From Gracilariopsis chorda (Eukaryota; Rhodophyta; Florideophyceae; Gracilariales; Gracilariaceae), in the NCBI GenBank assembly GCA_003194525.1, contig NBIV01000502.1, positions 1-36,422 of the forward strand: a DNA stretch of 36,422 bases, read 5' to 3'. This document shows positions 1-10,546 of this stretch, piece by piece. The position numbers and the translations under genes were made by a program. The notes under the pieces are model-generated. The model searched no databases. It was not told the origin of the DNA and saw only the letters and a list, made by a program, of their open reading frames with translations. Numbering within the stretch: position 1 is the first letter of the stretch; every line of letters begins with the position of its first letter.

Positions 1-3000
1 ACCCCGGTCGCATGCTTCAACTACTTGATGCGCGATATGCCTCAAACAGGACAGTGTCTCGTATAGCCGTGCAGACTCAGCTGTTCAGAATGTCGTATAA
101 TGGCCAAAACATGTCCGAATTCGTGGACCAGTTTGCCTCTCTGTTCTCGCAGCTGGACCGCATGGGCAAAGATGCCGCCATACCAGAGTCTCACAAGGCA
201 CCTATGCTTCTGGCATCTATTGACCCCAACTGCTCATTGGAATCAACTGCAGCAGCACTGAGGACCAAGGAGATCTCGGAACTGACCTGGGACTATGTAG
301 CAACAACCCTAATTGATGAATATAATGCTCGTCAAATGGGGTCAAGCAGTTCTGGTAGAGGGCGCAATCGCAAGAAGAACAAGAACAGGGGTGGTTCCCG
401 TATTAGCGGACACAGCAAATTATCAAATGGTATTGAGAATGATGGTAACGCATCAGATTCAACCACTGTGAACGACCCCACTGGTCGTGCATATGCTGCT
501 GGAAAACAAAAATGGGTACCACTGCACCTTTTGTGACCGCGATGGACACACCCAGGACCGTTGTCACATGAATCCGGACAATCCTGACAACCATTTACCA
601 CAAGCTATCTTGGATCAGCTAAGGCTAAATGCAGTCGAAAAGCCTAAAACGTTCCCGCCAAGTCATCGCGGAAAAGCATCCAAGGTTGAGATTGCTGGAG
701 TCGCAGGTGAAAAGTCATCAGTGGTACCACCGGTTAATGAGTGCATTGACACATATGCAGACAGTGGCGCTACGTCTCATTTCTTTTGTTCGGTGTCGGC
801 GTTCGTCCCAACCACAATGTTCGACATACCACATAGGACAATTGAACTAGCTGACAACACCACGGTCACTGCCACGCAACAAGGAGATGTGGTATTACCG
901 TTTGTGGATGTCAATCTTAGGTTGTCTAATGTGCTGCTCGTTCCGAATCTTGGATATAACCTAGTTTCTGTAGGGCGGTTGGCTGACAAAGGTATCCACT
1001 CACTGTTTTTGTGATAAGGAAGTACGCCTACAACACGAAGATGGGTTTGAGGTCGGGCATGGGACTCGTCATCATCGCTCCCGTTTATACACCCTGCCAA
1101 ACCCAATCGACCATACGGACACATCCACGGTGCTTGCTGCTACCGACGAGCGCACTAGTTCATTGTGGCACCGCCGACTGGCACATATGAATGAACATGA
1201 CCTTCAAAGAGTTCATGCTCACGTCGACGGTGTACCAAACATCAAGGGCATGGAGGAGGTATGTCGACCATGCCGCCTTGCCAAGGCGCATAAACTGCCA
1301 TTTCAGGGCAAGTTTGAACGAGCCAAGCAGGTTGGGGACGTGGTGCACTCGGACATTATCGGTCCGTTGGTGCCATCATTCCCCGACCGATTCCGGTAAT
1401 GCATCCGGATTTGTCGATGATCACTCACGATATGCAGTCCTTGGGTTCATGGTGCACAGAACTGAGATCAGCGAAGTGTTCTTGGGAGTATAAAGCAGAA
1501 GCTCAAACAGCTTGGAGGAGAGCATGTGCTTATTCGAAAACTGCACTCTGACAACGCAGAAGAGTATATTGCTTTGCAACACAATCCCGACAATGGTCTT
1601 CAGGAGGTATCGTTTTCTCCTCCGTATACCCCACAACACAATGCTATTGCGGAGCGCATCAATCGCACTATGGGGAAGCTGCCCGAGCTTTGCTGATTCA
1701 AGCAAGTTTACCAGACTGTTTGTGGCCATATGCACTGAAACATGTGATTTATATTCGCAATAGAGTGCCCCATTCCACCACTGGCGTGACCCCGTATGTG
1801 TTGGTCACTGACAATAGGCCTTCTTTGAAGTATATCAAAGTATTTTGGATGTGCCGCATATGTATTAAAAATGAACCCGGGCACCAAGTTCGAGTCTCGT
1901 GCACTTGAGGAGTGTACTTGCAGACTCTTGAGCATGGTGTTTACGAGGTCCTAATATCGGGTGACGACGAATTCCTCGAATAGTAAGGTCGCGTCATGTC
2001 ACCTTTGATGAATCTAGGTTCCCTGGTGTACCGTATCTAAGCAATTATATGGATGACGAGAGTGCATCAGATGCGACTTATAGTTCTGAGGATGATGTAG
2101 GCTCCACCAGCTCTGAAGAATTTTATGTTGACGATGTTGCGGACGTCATTTCAGAATCCGAAAATGGCAGCATAGACCATTCTGGGGCACCTGTAAACGT
2201 GACTGCTAACTCTGCACCACCAGATATTGTTTACTGATGACCACAATTCCGGCAACGAAGAGGGGTCAGAGAGTGATGCAGAGAACATTGAACAAGCAAA
2301 TCTCGACTCTGAGTCACAGTCACGCTATCCTCGTCGCACTAGGCGTGCACCACAACGCTGGTGGCATATGGCTGGCGCGGCCAAATCGGAGGTTAAGGTT
2401 ACCCACGAGTGATGATCCCACACTCAAGGAAGCACTCTCCGCACCCCCAACTGAAAGAGAGCAATGGCTACATGCTATCGATGAGGAGTTCACATCCTTG
2501 GAAGACAAGCTACATGGGTTGCGGATGACTCACCAAAGTCCGCGCCTCTACCAACGCATGTCATTCTGAAGGTGAAACGTGACGCAGACAACTCCGTTGA
2601 CCGATTTCGAGCTCGAATAGTGGCTGGAGGCAACCACCAGACATATGGTCAGGACTACTTAGAGACGTACGCACCAGTCGTTTCGTTCAACTTGGTTCGC
2701 ATGTTCCTGTACCTGATATTGTGCATGCAGATGTTTGTTGCACAGGTGGATATTAAAACCGCATTCCTGAACGGTGACCTCAAGGAAGACGTTTGGGTGA
2801 TGTCACCGCGTGGCATTCCTGGTCTCAAGTCACGATGCTATAAAACTGCTAAAGGCTATATATGGGCTTAAGCAGGCTCATCTGGCATGGCATACGAAGT
2901 TCAGCACAGACATTAAAGGCATAGGTTTTGAAGAATTACCCAGTGCACCATGTGTCTTCAGGCGCAAATTAGCCGGTAACACATACGCATACATCTTGGT

Positions 3001-3988
3001 ATACGTAGATGACCTTCTTATATTTACGCCAACTGCTGAACAACGTTCCCACATAGTGGAGGAGCTCAAGTCTCTGTATGACCTACGTGTTGAGACTCGT
3101 ATCAGAATGTATCTTGGTGTTGAATTAACCTGGAACATGGACTCCAATGGCCAACTGTTAGGTGTAAAACTAGCACAGCCGCTGTATGTCAGTGGCATGT
3201 TACGTCGGTTTGGACTGGAATGTAGCAAGCCTGCACGAAGCCCAATGGTAGAATCTTTCTTTTCCTCGCTTGATGTGGAGGAGGACAAGTCCCCATTTGA
3301 AGTCCAGTTGTATCAGCAGATGATCGGGTCTCTGCTGTACCTGGCATTACGGACACGTTTGGACATATTGGCACCCGTACTTATCCTAGCGCGCTTTCAG
3401 AAAGCACCAACTCGGTATTGTCATCGAGCGGTGAAGCGCGTGCTAAGGTATTTACGTGGCACTACTCACCATGGACTTGTTTATCAACCTGGTAACCTGC
3501 TGCTCAATGGTTATGTAGACTCTGATTACGCTGGTGACACCACTGATCGCAAGTCTTTGTCTGGCTTTATGATCAAACTTGGGTCATGTGCTTGTTTCTA
3601 CGGTGCGCGTAAGCAGGCGTCAGTGGCATTGTCTACAGGCGAGTCCGAGTATTACGCATTAGTGATGGCAAGTCAAGAGCTAATGTGGATATCTCGAGTA
3701 CTTGAGGAATGTGGAATACCGGTTAATGAGAGTACTCCACTACGCTCAGACAACCAGTGTGCGATTGAATGGGCCATTGGTGAGCGTTGCCCCTCCGGAC
3801 GTGCCAAACACATTGACGTGAAGATACACTTTATCCGAGACTTGGTCAAAAGCAAGGTGATAACTGTGGAATATGTGGCAAGTGAGGACAATGATGCTGA
3901 CATACTCACTAAACCACTTAGTCCTGCTATGGCACAGTTGATCATGGATAGGGTTGGTCTGACCCAGGAACTCGAGGAGGAGTGTTGA
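1..3988 (+). pseudogene. Family A gag-pol, partial and frameshifted (A1)
   Basis: The reading frame enters mid-gag and ends at the TGA at 3986. Gag tail, CCHC knuckle (about 510-550), protease DSGATSH (about 762-780), integrase HX4H/CX2C zinc domain (about 1170-1275), integrase core, reverse transcriptase YVDDLL (about 3001-3018) and RNase H are all recognisable. Compared with A3 the frame is broken by roughly fifteen small indels, for example an extra A near 503, an extra T near 1005, an extra A near 1397, TA gained near 1491, a G lost at 1672-1675, a T gained near 1850 and an A gained near 2846. From 2810 to 3988 the frame is open for 392 codons and covers the second half of RT and all of RNase H. 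Substitutions relative to A3 are very few, so sequencing or assembly error is a serious alternative to true decay. Confidence 0.88.
3974..3982 (+). other. Polypurine tract of A1
   Basis: The sequence GAGGAGGAG lies directly before the LTR start TGTTGATG. It should prime plus-strand DNA synthesis. It also codes for the final glutamates of the polyprotein. The same arrangement occurs at 7752-7760 (A2) and 19851-19859 (A3). Confidence 0.75.
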
Positions 3989-4827
3989 TGTTAGCACGTA
4001 GTCGAGTGCCGGGTAGTACTGGGACATCATGGTGCAACACTTGAAAACAAAGTTTCATATAACGGAGGGCTGTTTTTGGGACCTGCTTTACAAAAGCGCA
4101 TATGCGTGTGTTCTCAAACCCAACGTGAAACGGGCATATGATTGGCTACTGCAAACACTCATATGCAACGTATTGGTTACAAGTGTTATGCATTCTATGG
4201 GCTCTTGGCACGGAACTGGCCACTTGGCATAAGGTGAATGGGTATGGTACTGAAGAATATGTGTGGCTACATGTGGTTTTACAGGTATATGGAAGTGTGT
4301 CATGTGTGCGGTTGTGCAAGCAGGCACGTGCCATGCACGCAACACACCTAGGGTATGTACATGGATGCGGTGGCATGTGTATTTGTGCTTTGTCATTGTC
4401 ATGATAATGCGAGTAAGTGTTTATACAGTGCTGCAACATGCTGGCACATTGTTGGCGTGTCCGGTTCACTTATTGTGCGTTGCTGGCTACTTGGTTCACT
4501 TGGTCTGCATTGTTGTAATGTGTTGTTATGTTGTTATGCATGGTTGTACTTGGCTGTAATCAGTGTGTGCAACCCTTATTGTGTTATGTTTGTTTATGAT
4601 TGGTAGTATTGGGTGTCCCCACTTCAGTGGTTATAGGGTTTTCTTGTAAGTTGTAGTGTGACGTAGAGGTGCTAATATAACACGCACATCGCTGAAGTTG
4701 CAACACTACCCAAGTTAACACTCGCCCAGAAGACTGGCAACCATTCACTGGCTTCCTTTTTTCTTCTTTGTCTTTGTGTCTAATCGAGAATCCTGCCTGT
4801 AGGCGTCTGCAATACCACTAACATTAC
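3983..4827 (+). repeat. Family A LTR, damaged, between A1 and A2
   Basis: It starts TGTTGATGTTAGC like the other A LTRs (7761, 9722, 19860), but from about 4620 on it gathers many small insertions. The TATA box is altered to CTAATATAAC (4672-4681), and the normal end (CATCATCA) is missing. At about 4828 it passes straight into pol sequence (matching A3 from about 16907). It is about 845 bp instead of 811. It would serve as 3' LTR of A1 and as a broken 5' LTR of A2. A misjoined or poorly polished assembly is a real alternative here. Confidence 0.85.
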
Positions 4828-7766
4828 GCTACAACACGAAGATTTGATCATACTCATCATCGCTCCGTATACACCCTGCCAAACCCAATCGACCATACGG
4901 ACACATCCACGGTGCTTGCTGCTACCGACGAGCGCACTAGTTCATTGTGGCACCGCCGACTGGCACATATGAATGAACATGACCTTCAAAGAGTTCATGC
5001 TCACGTCGACGGTGTACCAAACATCAAGGGCATGGAGGAGGTATGTCGACCATGCCGCCTTGCCAAGGCGCATAAACTGCCATTTCAGGGCAAGTTTGAA
5101 CGAGCCAAGCAGGTTGGGGACGTGGTGCACTCGGACATTATCGGTCCGTTGGTGCCATCATTCCCCGACCGATTCCGGTATGCATCCGGATTTGTCGATG
5201 ATCACTCACGATATGCAGTCCTTGGGTTCATGGTGCACAGAACTGAGATCAGCGAAGTGTTCTTGGGAGTAAAGCAGAAGCTCAAACAGCTTGGAGGAGA
5301 GCATGTGCTTATTCGAAAACTGCACTCTGACAACGCAGAAGAGTATATTGCTTTGCAACACAATCCCGACAATGGTCTTCAGGAGGTATCGTTTTCTCCT
5401 CCGTATACCCCACAACACAATGCTATTGCGGAGCGCATCAATCGCACTATGGGGAAGCTGCCCGAGCTTTGCTGATTCAAGCAAGTTTACCAGACTGTTT
5501 GTGGCCATATGCACTGAAACATGTGATTTATATTCGCAATAGAGTGCCCCATTCCACCACTGGCGTGACCCCGTATGTGTTGGTCACTGACAATAGGCCT
5601 TCTTTGAAGTATATCAAAGTATTTGGATGTGCCGCATATGTATTAAAAATGAACCCGGGCACCAAGTTCGAGTCTCGTGCACTTGAGGGAGTGTACTTGC
5701 AGACTCTTGAGCATGGTGTTTACGAGGTCCTAATATCGGGTGACGACGATATTCCTCGAATAGTAAGGTCGCGTCATGTCACCTTTGATGAATCTAGGTT
5801 CCCTGGTGTACCGTATCTAAGCAATTATATGGATGACGAGAGTGCATCAGATGCGACTTATAGTTCTGAGGATGATGTAGGCTCCACCAGCTCTGAAGAA
5901 TTTTATGTTGACGATGTTGCGGACGTCATTTCAGAATCCGAAAATGGCAGCATAGACCATTCTGGGGCACCTGTAAACGTGACTGCTAACTCTGCACCAC
6001 CAGATATTGTTACTGATGACCACAATTCCGGCAACGAAGAGGGGTCAGAGAGTGATGCAGAGAACATTGAACAAGCAAATCTCGACTCTGAGTCACAGTC
6101 ACGCTATCCTCGTCGCACTAGGCGTGCACCACAACGCTGGTGGCATATGGCTGGCGCGGCCAAATCGGAGGTTAAGGTTACCACGAGTGATGATCCCACA
6201 CTCAAGGAAGCACTCTCCGCACCCCCAACTGAAAGAGAGCAATGGCTACATGCTATCGATGAGGAGTTCACATCCTTGGAAGACAAGGCTACATGGGTTG
6301 CGGATGACTCACCAAAGTCTGCGCCTCTACCAACGCATGTCATTCTGAAGGTGAAACGTGACGCAGACAACTCCGTTGACCGATTTCGAGCTCGAATAGT
6401 GGCTGGAGGCAACCACCAGACATATGGTCAGGACTACTTAGAGACGTACGCACCAGTCGTTTCGTTCAACTTGGTTCGCATGTTCCTGTACCTGATATTG
6501 TGCATGCAGATGTTTGTTGCACAGGTGGATATTAAAACCGCATTCCTGAACGGTGACCTCAAGGAAGACGTTTGGGTGTTGTCACCGCGTGGCATTCCTG
6601 GTCTCAAGTCACGATGCTATAAACTGCTAAAGGCTATATATGGGCTTAAGCAGGCTCATCTGGCATGGCATACGAAGTTCAGCACAGACATTAAAGGCAT
6701 AGGTTTTGAAGAATTACCCAGTGCACCATGTGTCTTCAGGCGCAAATTAGCCGGTAACACATACGCATACATCTTGGTATACGTAGATGACCTTCTTATA
6801 TTTACGCCAACTGCTGAACAACGTTCCCACATAGTGGAGGAGCTCAAGTCTCTGTATGACCTACGTGTTGAGACTCGTATCAGAATGTATCTTGGTGTTG
6901 AATTAACCTGGAACATGGACTCCAATGGCCAACTGTTAGGTGTAAAACTAGCACAGCCGCTGTATGTCAGTGGCATGTTACGTCGGTTTGGACTGGAATG
7001 TAGCAAGCCTGCACGAAGCCCAATGGTAGAATCTTTCTTTTCCTCGCTTGATGTGGAGGAGGACAAGTCCCCATTTGAAGTCCAGTTGTATCAGCAGATG
7101 ATCGGGTCTCTGCTGTACCTGGCATTACGGACACGTTTGGACATATTGGCACCCGTACTTATCCTAGCGCGCTTTCAGAAAGCACCAACTCGGTATTGTC
7201 ATCGAGCGGTGAAGCGCGTGCTAAGGTATTTACGTGGCACTACTCACCATGGACTTGTTTATCAACCTGGTAACCTGCTGCTCAATGGTTATGTAGACTC
7301 TGATTACGCTGGTGACACCACTGATCGCAAGTCTTTGTCTGGCTTTATGATCAAACTTGGGTCATGTGCTTGTTTCTACGGTGCGCGTAAGCAGGCGTCA
7401 GTGGCATTGTCTACAGGCGAGTCCGAGTATTACGCATTAGTGATGGCAAGTCAAGAGCTAATGTGGATATCTCGAGTACTTGAGGAATGTGGAATACCGG
7501 TTAATGAGAGTACTCCACTACGCTCAGACAACCAGTGTGCGATTGAATGGGCCATTGGTGAGCGTTGCCCCTCCGGACGTGCCAAACACATTGACGTGAA
7601 GATACACTTTATCCGAGACTTGGTCAAAAGCAAGGTGATAACTGTGGAATATGTGGCAAGTGAGGACAATGATGCTGACATACTCACTAAACCACTTAGT
7701 CCTGCTATGGCACAGTTGATCATGGATAGGGTTGGTCTGACCCAGGAACTCGAGGAGGAGTGTTGA
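4828..7766 (+). pseudogene. Family A pol (integrase, RT, RNase H), 5'-truncated (A2)
   Basis: Two long open stretches, 4912-5475 and 5469-7766, together encode integrase, reverse transcriptase and RNase H. Visible motifs are the HX4H and CX2C zinc residues, the integrase core HSDIIGP and HSDNAEEY, AERINRT for the catalytic Glu, RT YVDDLL and RNase H DSDYAGD, STGESEYYA and DILTKP. The break between the stretches is one G missing from a five-G run (GGGG at 5451-5454 against GGGGG at 17549-17553 in A3). A1 has the same four-G run. Otherwise the copy is very close to A3, with for instance one Met-to-Leu change near 6579. Without gag, protease or a primer site it could not move by itself. Confidence 0.88.
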
Positions 7767-8571
7767 TGTTAGCACGTAGTCGAGTGCCGGGTAGTACTGG
7801 GACATCATGGTGCAACACTTGAAAACAAAGTTTCATATAACGGAGGGCTGTTTTTGGGACCTGCTTTACAAAAGCGCATATGCGTGTGTTCTCAAACCCA
7901 ACGTGAAACGGGCATATGATTGGCTACTGCAAACACTCATATGCAACGTATTCGTTACAAGTGTTATGCATTCTATGGGCTCTTGGCACGGAACTGGCCA
8001 CTTGGCATAAGGTGAATGGGTATGGTACTGAAGAATATGTGTGGCTACATGTGGTTTACAGGTATATGGAAGTGTGTCATGTGTGCGGTTGTGCAAGCAG
8101 GCACGTGCCATGCACGCAACACACCTAGGGTATGTACATGGATGCGGTGGCATGTGTATTTGTGCTTTGTCATTGTCATGATGATGCGAGTAAGTGTTTA
8201 TACAGTGCTGCAACATGCTGGCACATTGTTGGCGTGTCCGGTTCACTTATTGTGCGTTGCTGGCTACTTGGTTCACTTGGTCTGCATTGTTGTAATGTGT
8301 TGTTATGTTGTTATGCATGGTTGTACTTGGCTGTAATCAGTGTGTGCAACCCTTATTGTGTTATGTTTGTTTATGATTGGTAGTATTGGGTGTCCCCACT
8401 TAGTGGTATAGGGTTTTCTTGTCGTTGTAGTGTGACGTAGAGGTGCTATATAACACGCTGAAGTTGCACTACCAAGTAAACTCGCCCCAAGACTGGCAAC
8501 CTTCACTGCTTCTTTTTCTTCTTTCTTTGTTCTACAGATGCGCCGTAGCCCAACTAACATTACCATTATCA
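7761..8571 (+). repeat. Family A LTR (3' LTR of A2)
   Basis: Full-length 811-bp LTR, TGTTGATG to CCATTATCA. The TATA box TATATAA is at 8447-8453, followed by a pyrimidine-rich stretch (about 8508-8534). By eye it differs from the LTR at 19860 at about four positions. The six bases TGTTGA both open the LTR and supply the last Cys and the stop codon of the polyprotein. Confidence 0.93.
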
Positions 8572-9721
8572 GACCTGTCACTATGGCATGCTCGAATGGC
8601 TCATGTGAATGTTGATGGTGTCAAACATATGGCTCGTAACGGTGTTGTGTCAGGGCTGAATGTGGACTTGAATCAATTGATGGATGTGTGTGACTCTTGT
8701 GTAGTGGGAAATTCTACACGTGCTCCAACTCCCAAGCAAGGGGGGGAACGGGCTTTGCACCCATTGGACCTAGTGCATTCGGGCATTTGTGGTCCAATCC
8801 AAGTAGGTTCCTTGGGAGGTTCACGCTATTTCGTCACATTCATCGATGATCACTCCCGTTTTTGCTTCTTGTACATGCTCAACACCAAGGATGAGGTGTT
8901 CCACGTGTTCGTGAAGTGGCTCAAGATGGTTCAAAATCAGAGTGACCGACATGTGAAAACCATCACCGCACGTGAGTCTATGCTACATGCGTTACGCACA
9001 GACAATGCTGGTGAATATGTGTCAAAGAAGTTTTCACAAGAGCTTGAACGTCACGGTATTGAACATCAGCGAACTGTGCCTTACAATCCACATCAGAATG
9101 GTCTGGCCGAACGGTTCAACCGAACACTCATGGACTTGGTGAGATCGATGCTGCATCACAAGAAACTGCCAAAGATCTTCTGGGCTGAAGCATTGAACGT
9201 TGCAGTGTATGTGCGCAATCGAGTCACCTGCAAGGCCCTTCCGAGTGACGTGACACAACTCGAGATGTGGAGTGGATATGAACCTGACTTGAGCAATCTG
9301 CGTGTGTTCGGTAGCCAGTGCTGGTACAAAGTGGTGGACCACAAGCTGAAGAAGCTGGAGCAACGTGCCGTGGAGGCGATCTTTATTGGGTACACATCTG
9401 GATCGAACGGTTATAAACTGTGGGATGCGCAAAAGAAGAAGGTGGTTGTGTTGAGGGATGTGAGGTTTGACGAATGTAGTGGTTCAGATCAAGGTATTGA
9501 CCACGTTGATGATGACGACTATGCTGAGATCGACATCTCGGACAAGCCGAAATCAAACATCACCTCCACCTCTACTACATCCACCGATGCTGCCCAAGTT
9601 GAACCCGCTGCACCAGATACTGCACCAGAAGAAGCTTCAGGCAGTGGCCACGATGAGCCCACAGCTGAGACAGAAGTTGAGCCAGACGTACCAGATCCAC
9701 CACCACTTCGGAGATCCACTC
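8572..9721 (+). pseudogene. Family C integrase fragment of C1
   Basis: The frame reads in from the A LTR and covers the integrase zinc domain (LWHARMAH, CDSC), the catalytic core and the acidic, proline-rich linker before RT. The next piece of C1 coding sequence is at 20671. The first catalytic aspartate is changed: HSGICGP here, against HSDICGP in C2 and C3 (codon GGC at 8782-8784 for GAC). The second Asp (RTDNAGEY) and the Glu (AERFNRT) are kept. The fragment ends at GATCCACTC, where the LTR at 9722 begins; in C2 the same site continues CACTCGTGAGCG (26113 on). It is a relic and cannot encode a working integrase. Confidence 0.88.
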
Positions 9722-9828
9722 TGTTGATGTTAGCACGTAGTCGAGTGCCGGGTAGTACTGGGACATCATGGTGCAACACTTGAAAACAAAGTTTCATATA
9801 ACGGAGGGCTGTTTTTGGGACCTGCTTT

Positions 9829-9910
9829 ACAAAAGCGCATATGCGTGTGTTCTCAAACCCAACGTGAAACGGGCATATGATTGGCTACTGCAAACACTCA
9901 TATGCAACGT
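9829..9910 (+). promoter_or_regulatory. U3 module shared by A and C LTRs
   Basis: This block begins AAAAGCGCATATGCG, runs through AACCCAACGTGAAAC and TGATTGGCTACTGCAAA, and ends CATATGCAACGT. Nearly the same block occurs in C LTRs (21839-21920 and the equivalent places), although the two LTRs otherwise differ widely. It contains ATTGG, an inverted CCAAT box. A role as enhancer or promoter element is inference. Confidence 0.6.
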
Positions 9911-10333
9911 ATAGGTTACAAGTGTTATGCATTCTATGGGCTCTTGGCACGGAACTGGCCACTTGGCATAAGGTGAATGGGTATGGTACTGAAGAATATG
10001 TGTGGCTACATGTGGTTTACAGGTATATGGAAGTGTGTCATGTGTGCGGTTGTGCAAGCAGGCACGTGCCATGCACGCAACACACCTAGGGTATGTACAT
10101 GGATGCGGTGGCATGTGTATTTGTGCTTTGTCATTGTCATGATGATGCGAGTAAGTGTTTATACAGTGCTGCAACATGCTGGCACATTGTTGGCGTGTCC
10201 GGTTCACTTATTGTGCGTTGCTGGCTACTTGGTTCACTTGGTCTGCATTGTTGTAATGTGTTGTTATGTTGTTATGCATGGTTGTACTTGGCTGTAATCA
10301 GTGTGTGCAACCCTTATTGTGTTATGTTTGTTT

Positions 10334-10384
10334 ATGATTGGTAGTATTGGGTGTCCCCACTGAGTGGTATAGGATTTTCTTGTA
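10334..10384 (+). promoter_or_regulatory. U3 module shared by A, B and C LTRs
   Basis: It starts ATGATTGGTAGTATTG and continues with GTGTCC and TAGTGG-like blocks. It sits about 75-85 bp upstream of the TATA box in all three families (A here, B at 12340-12385, C at 22345-22400). The position and the inverted CCAAT core suggest a proximal promoter element. Confidence 0.6.
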
Positions 10385-10407
10385 GTTGTAGTGTGACGTA
10401 GAGGTGC

Positions 10408-10414
10408 TATATAA
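10408..10414 (+). promoter_or_regulatory. TATA box of the A3 5' LTR
   Basis: TATATAA lies 124 bp before the LTR end. The same box is at 8447 and 20546 in the other full-length A LTRs and is disrupted in the LTR at 3983. Confidence 0.7.
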
Positions 10415-10532
10415 CACGCTGAAGTTGCACTACCAAGTAAACTCGCCCCAAGACTGGCAACCTTCACTGCTTCTTTTTCTTCTTTCTTTGTTCTACAGAT
10501 GCGCCGTAGCCCAACTAACATTACCATCATCA

Positions 10533-10546
10533 GGTTATGGGCCCAG
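10533..10546 (+). other. Primer binding site of A3 (half initiator tRNA-Met)
   Basis: GGTTATGGGCCCAG follows the LTR directly. Its complement CTGGGCCCATAACC is the 5' side of the anticodon stem plus the anticodon loop (CAT) of eukaryotic initiator tRNA-Met. Drosophila copia is known to prime from a 5' half of that tRNA. The usual 3'-CCA-complementary site starting TGG is not seen here. Confidence 0.85.

Larger units (their letters stand above)
1..4827 (+). mobile_element. Family A copia element A1, 5'-truncated by the window edge
   Basis: This is the 3' part of a Ty1/copia element, from mid-gag to its 3' LTR (3983-4827). Base 1 corresponds to about base 11634 in the intact copy A3, so the 5' LTR and leader lie outside the window. 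The order Gag, protease, integrase, reverse transcriptase, RNase H defines the copia superfamily. Its sequence is almost the same as A3 apart from many single-base gains and losses before 2870. It runs into a second truncated copy (A2) through a shared, damaged LTR, so A1 and A2 look like a tandem pair. Confidence 0.9.
4828..8571 (+). mobile_element. Family A element A2, lacking leader, gag and protease
   Basis: The internal part starts abruptly in the spacer between protease and integrase and continues to an intact 811-bp 3' LTR (7761-8571). There is no primer binding site, leader, gag or protease. The right flank is GACCT, in family C sequence just before the integrase zinc domain; in C3 that site reads GTGACTGACCTGTCAC. 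This shows that an A element inserted into a C element there. The partner GACCT on the left is not visible in the window. Confidence 0.85.
9722..10532 (+). repeat. Family A 5' LTR of A3
   Basis: 811 bp, TGTTGATG to CATCATCA, with imperfect terminal inverted repeats. TATATAA lies at 10408-10414. A C/T-rich tract ending TTCTACAG (about 10470-10498) resembles an initiator region or a splice acceptor. The LTR is followed at once by the primer binding site. Confidence 0.95.

Noticed and set aside
7866..8383. ORFs of 70-126 codons on both strands within the A LTR, repeated in each LTR (and similar ones in B and C LTRs)
   Set aside because: Their repetition only reflects the repeated LTR. Composition is low-complexity Cys/His/Thr from GTG-rich DNA, with no coding signal.
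8443..8571. LTR sequence reading in frame into C1 integrase (also 20542-20670 into RNase H)
   Set aside because: Both start with GTG inside the LTR and overlap the TATA region. They reflect where A inserted and are not fusion genes.
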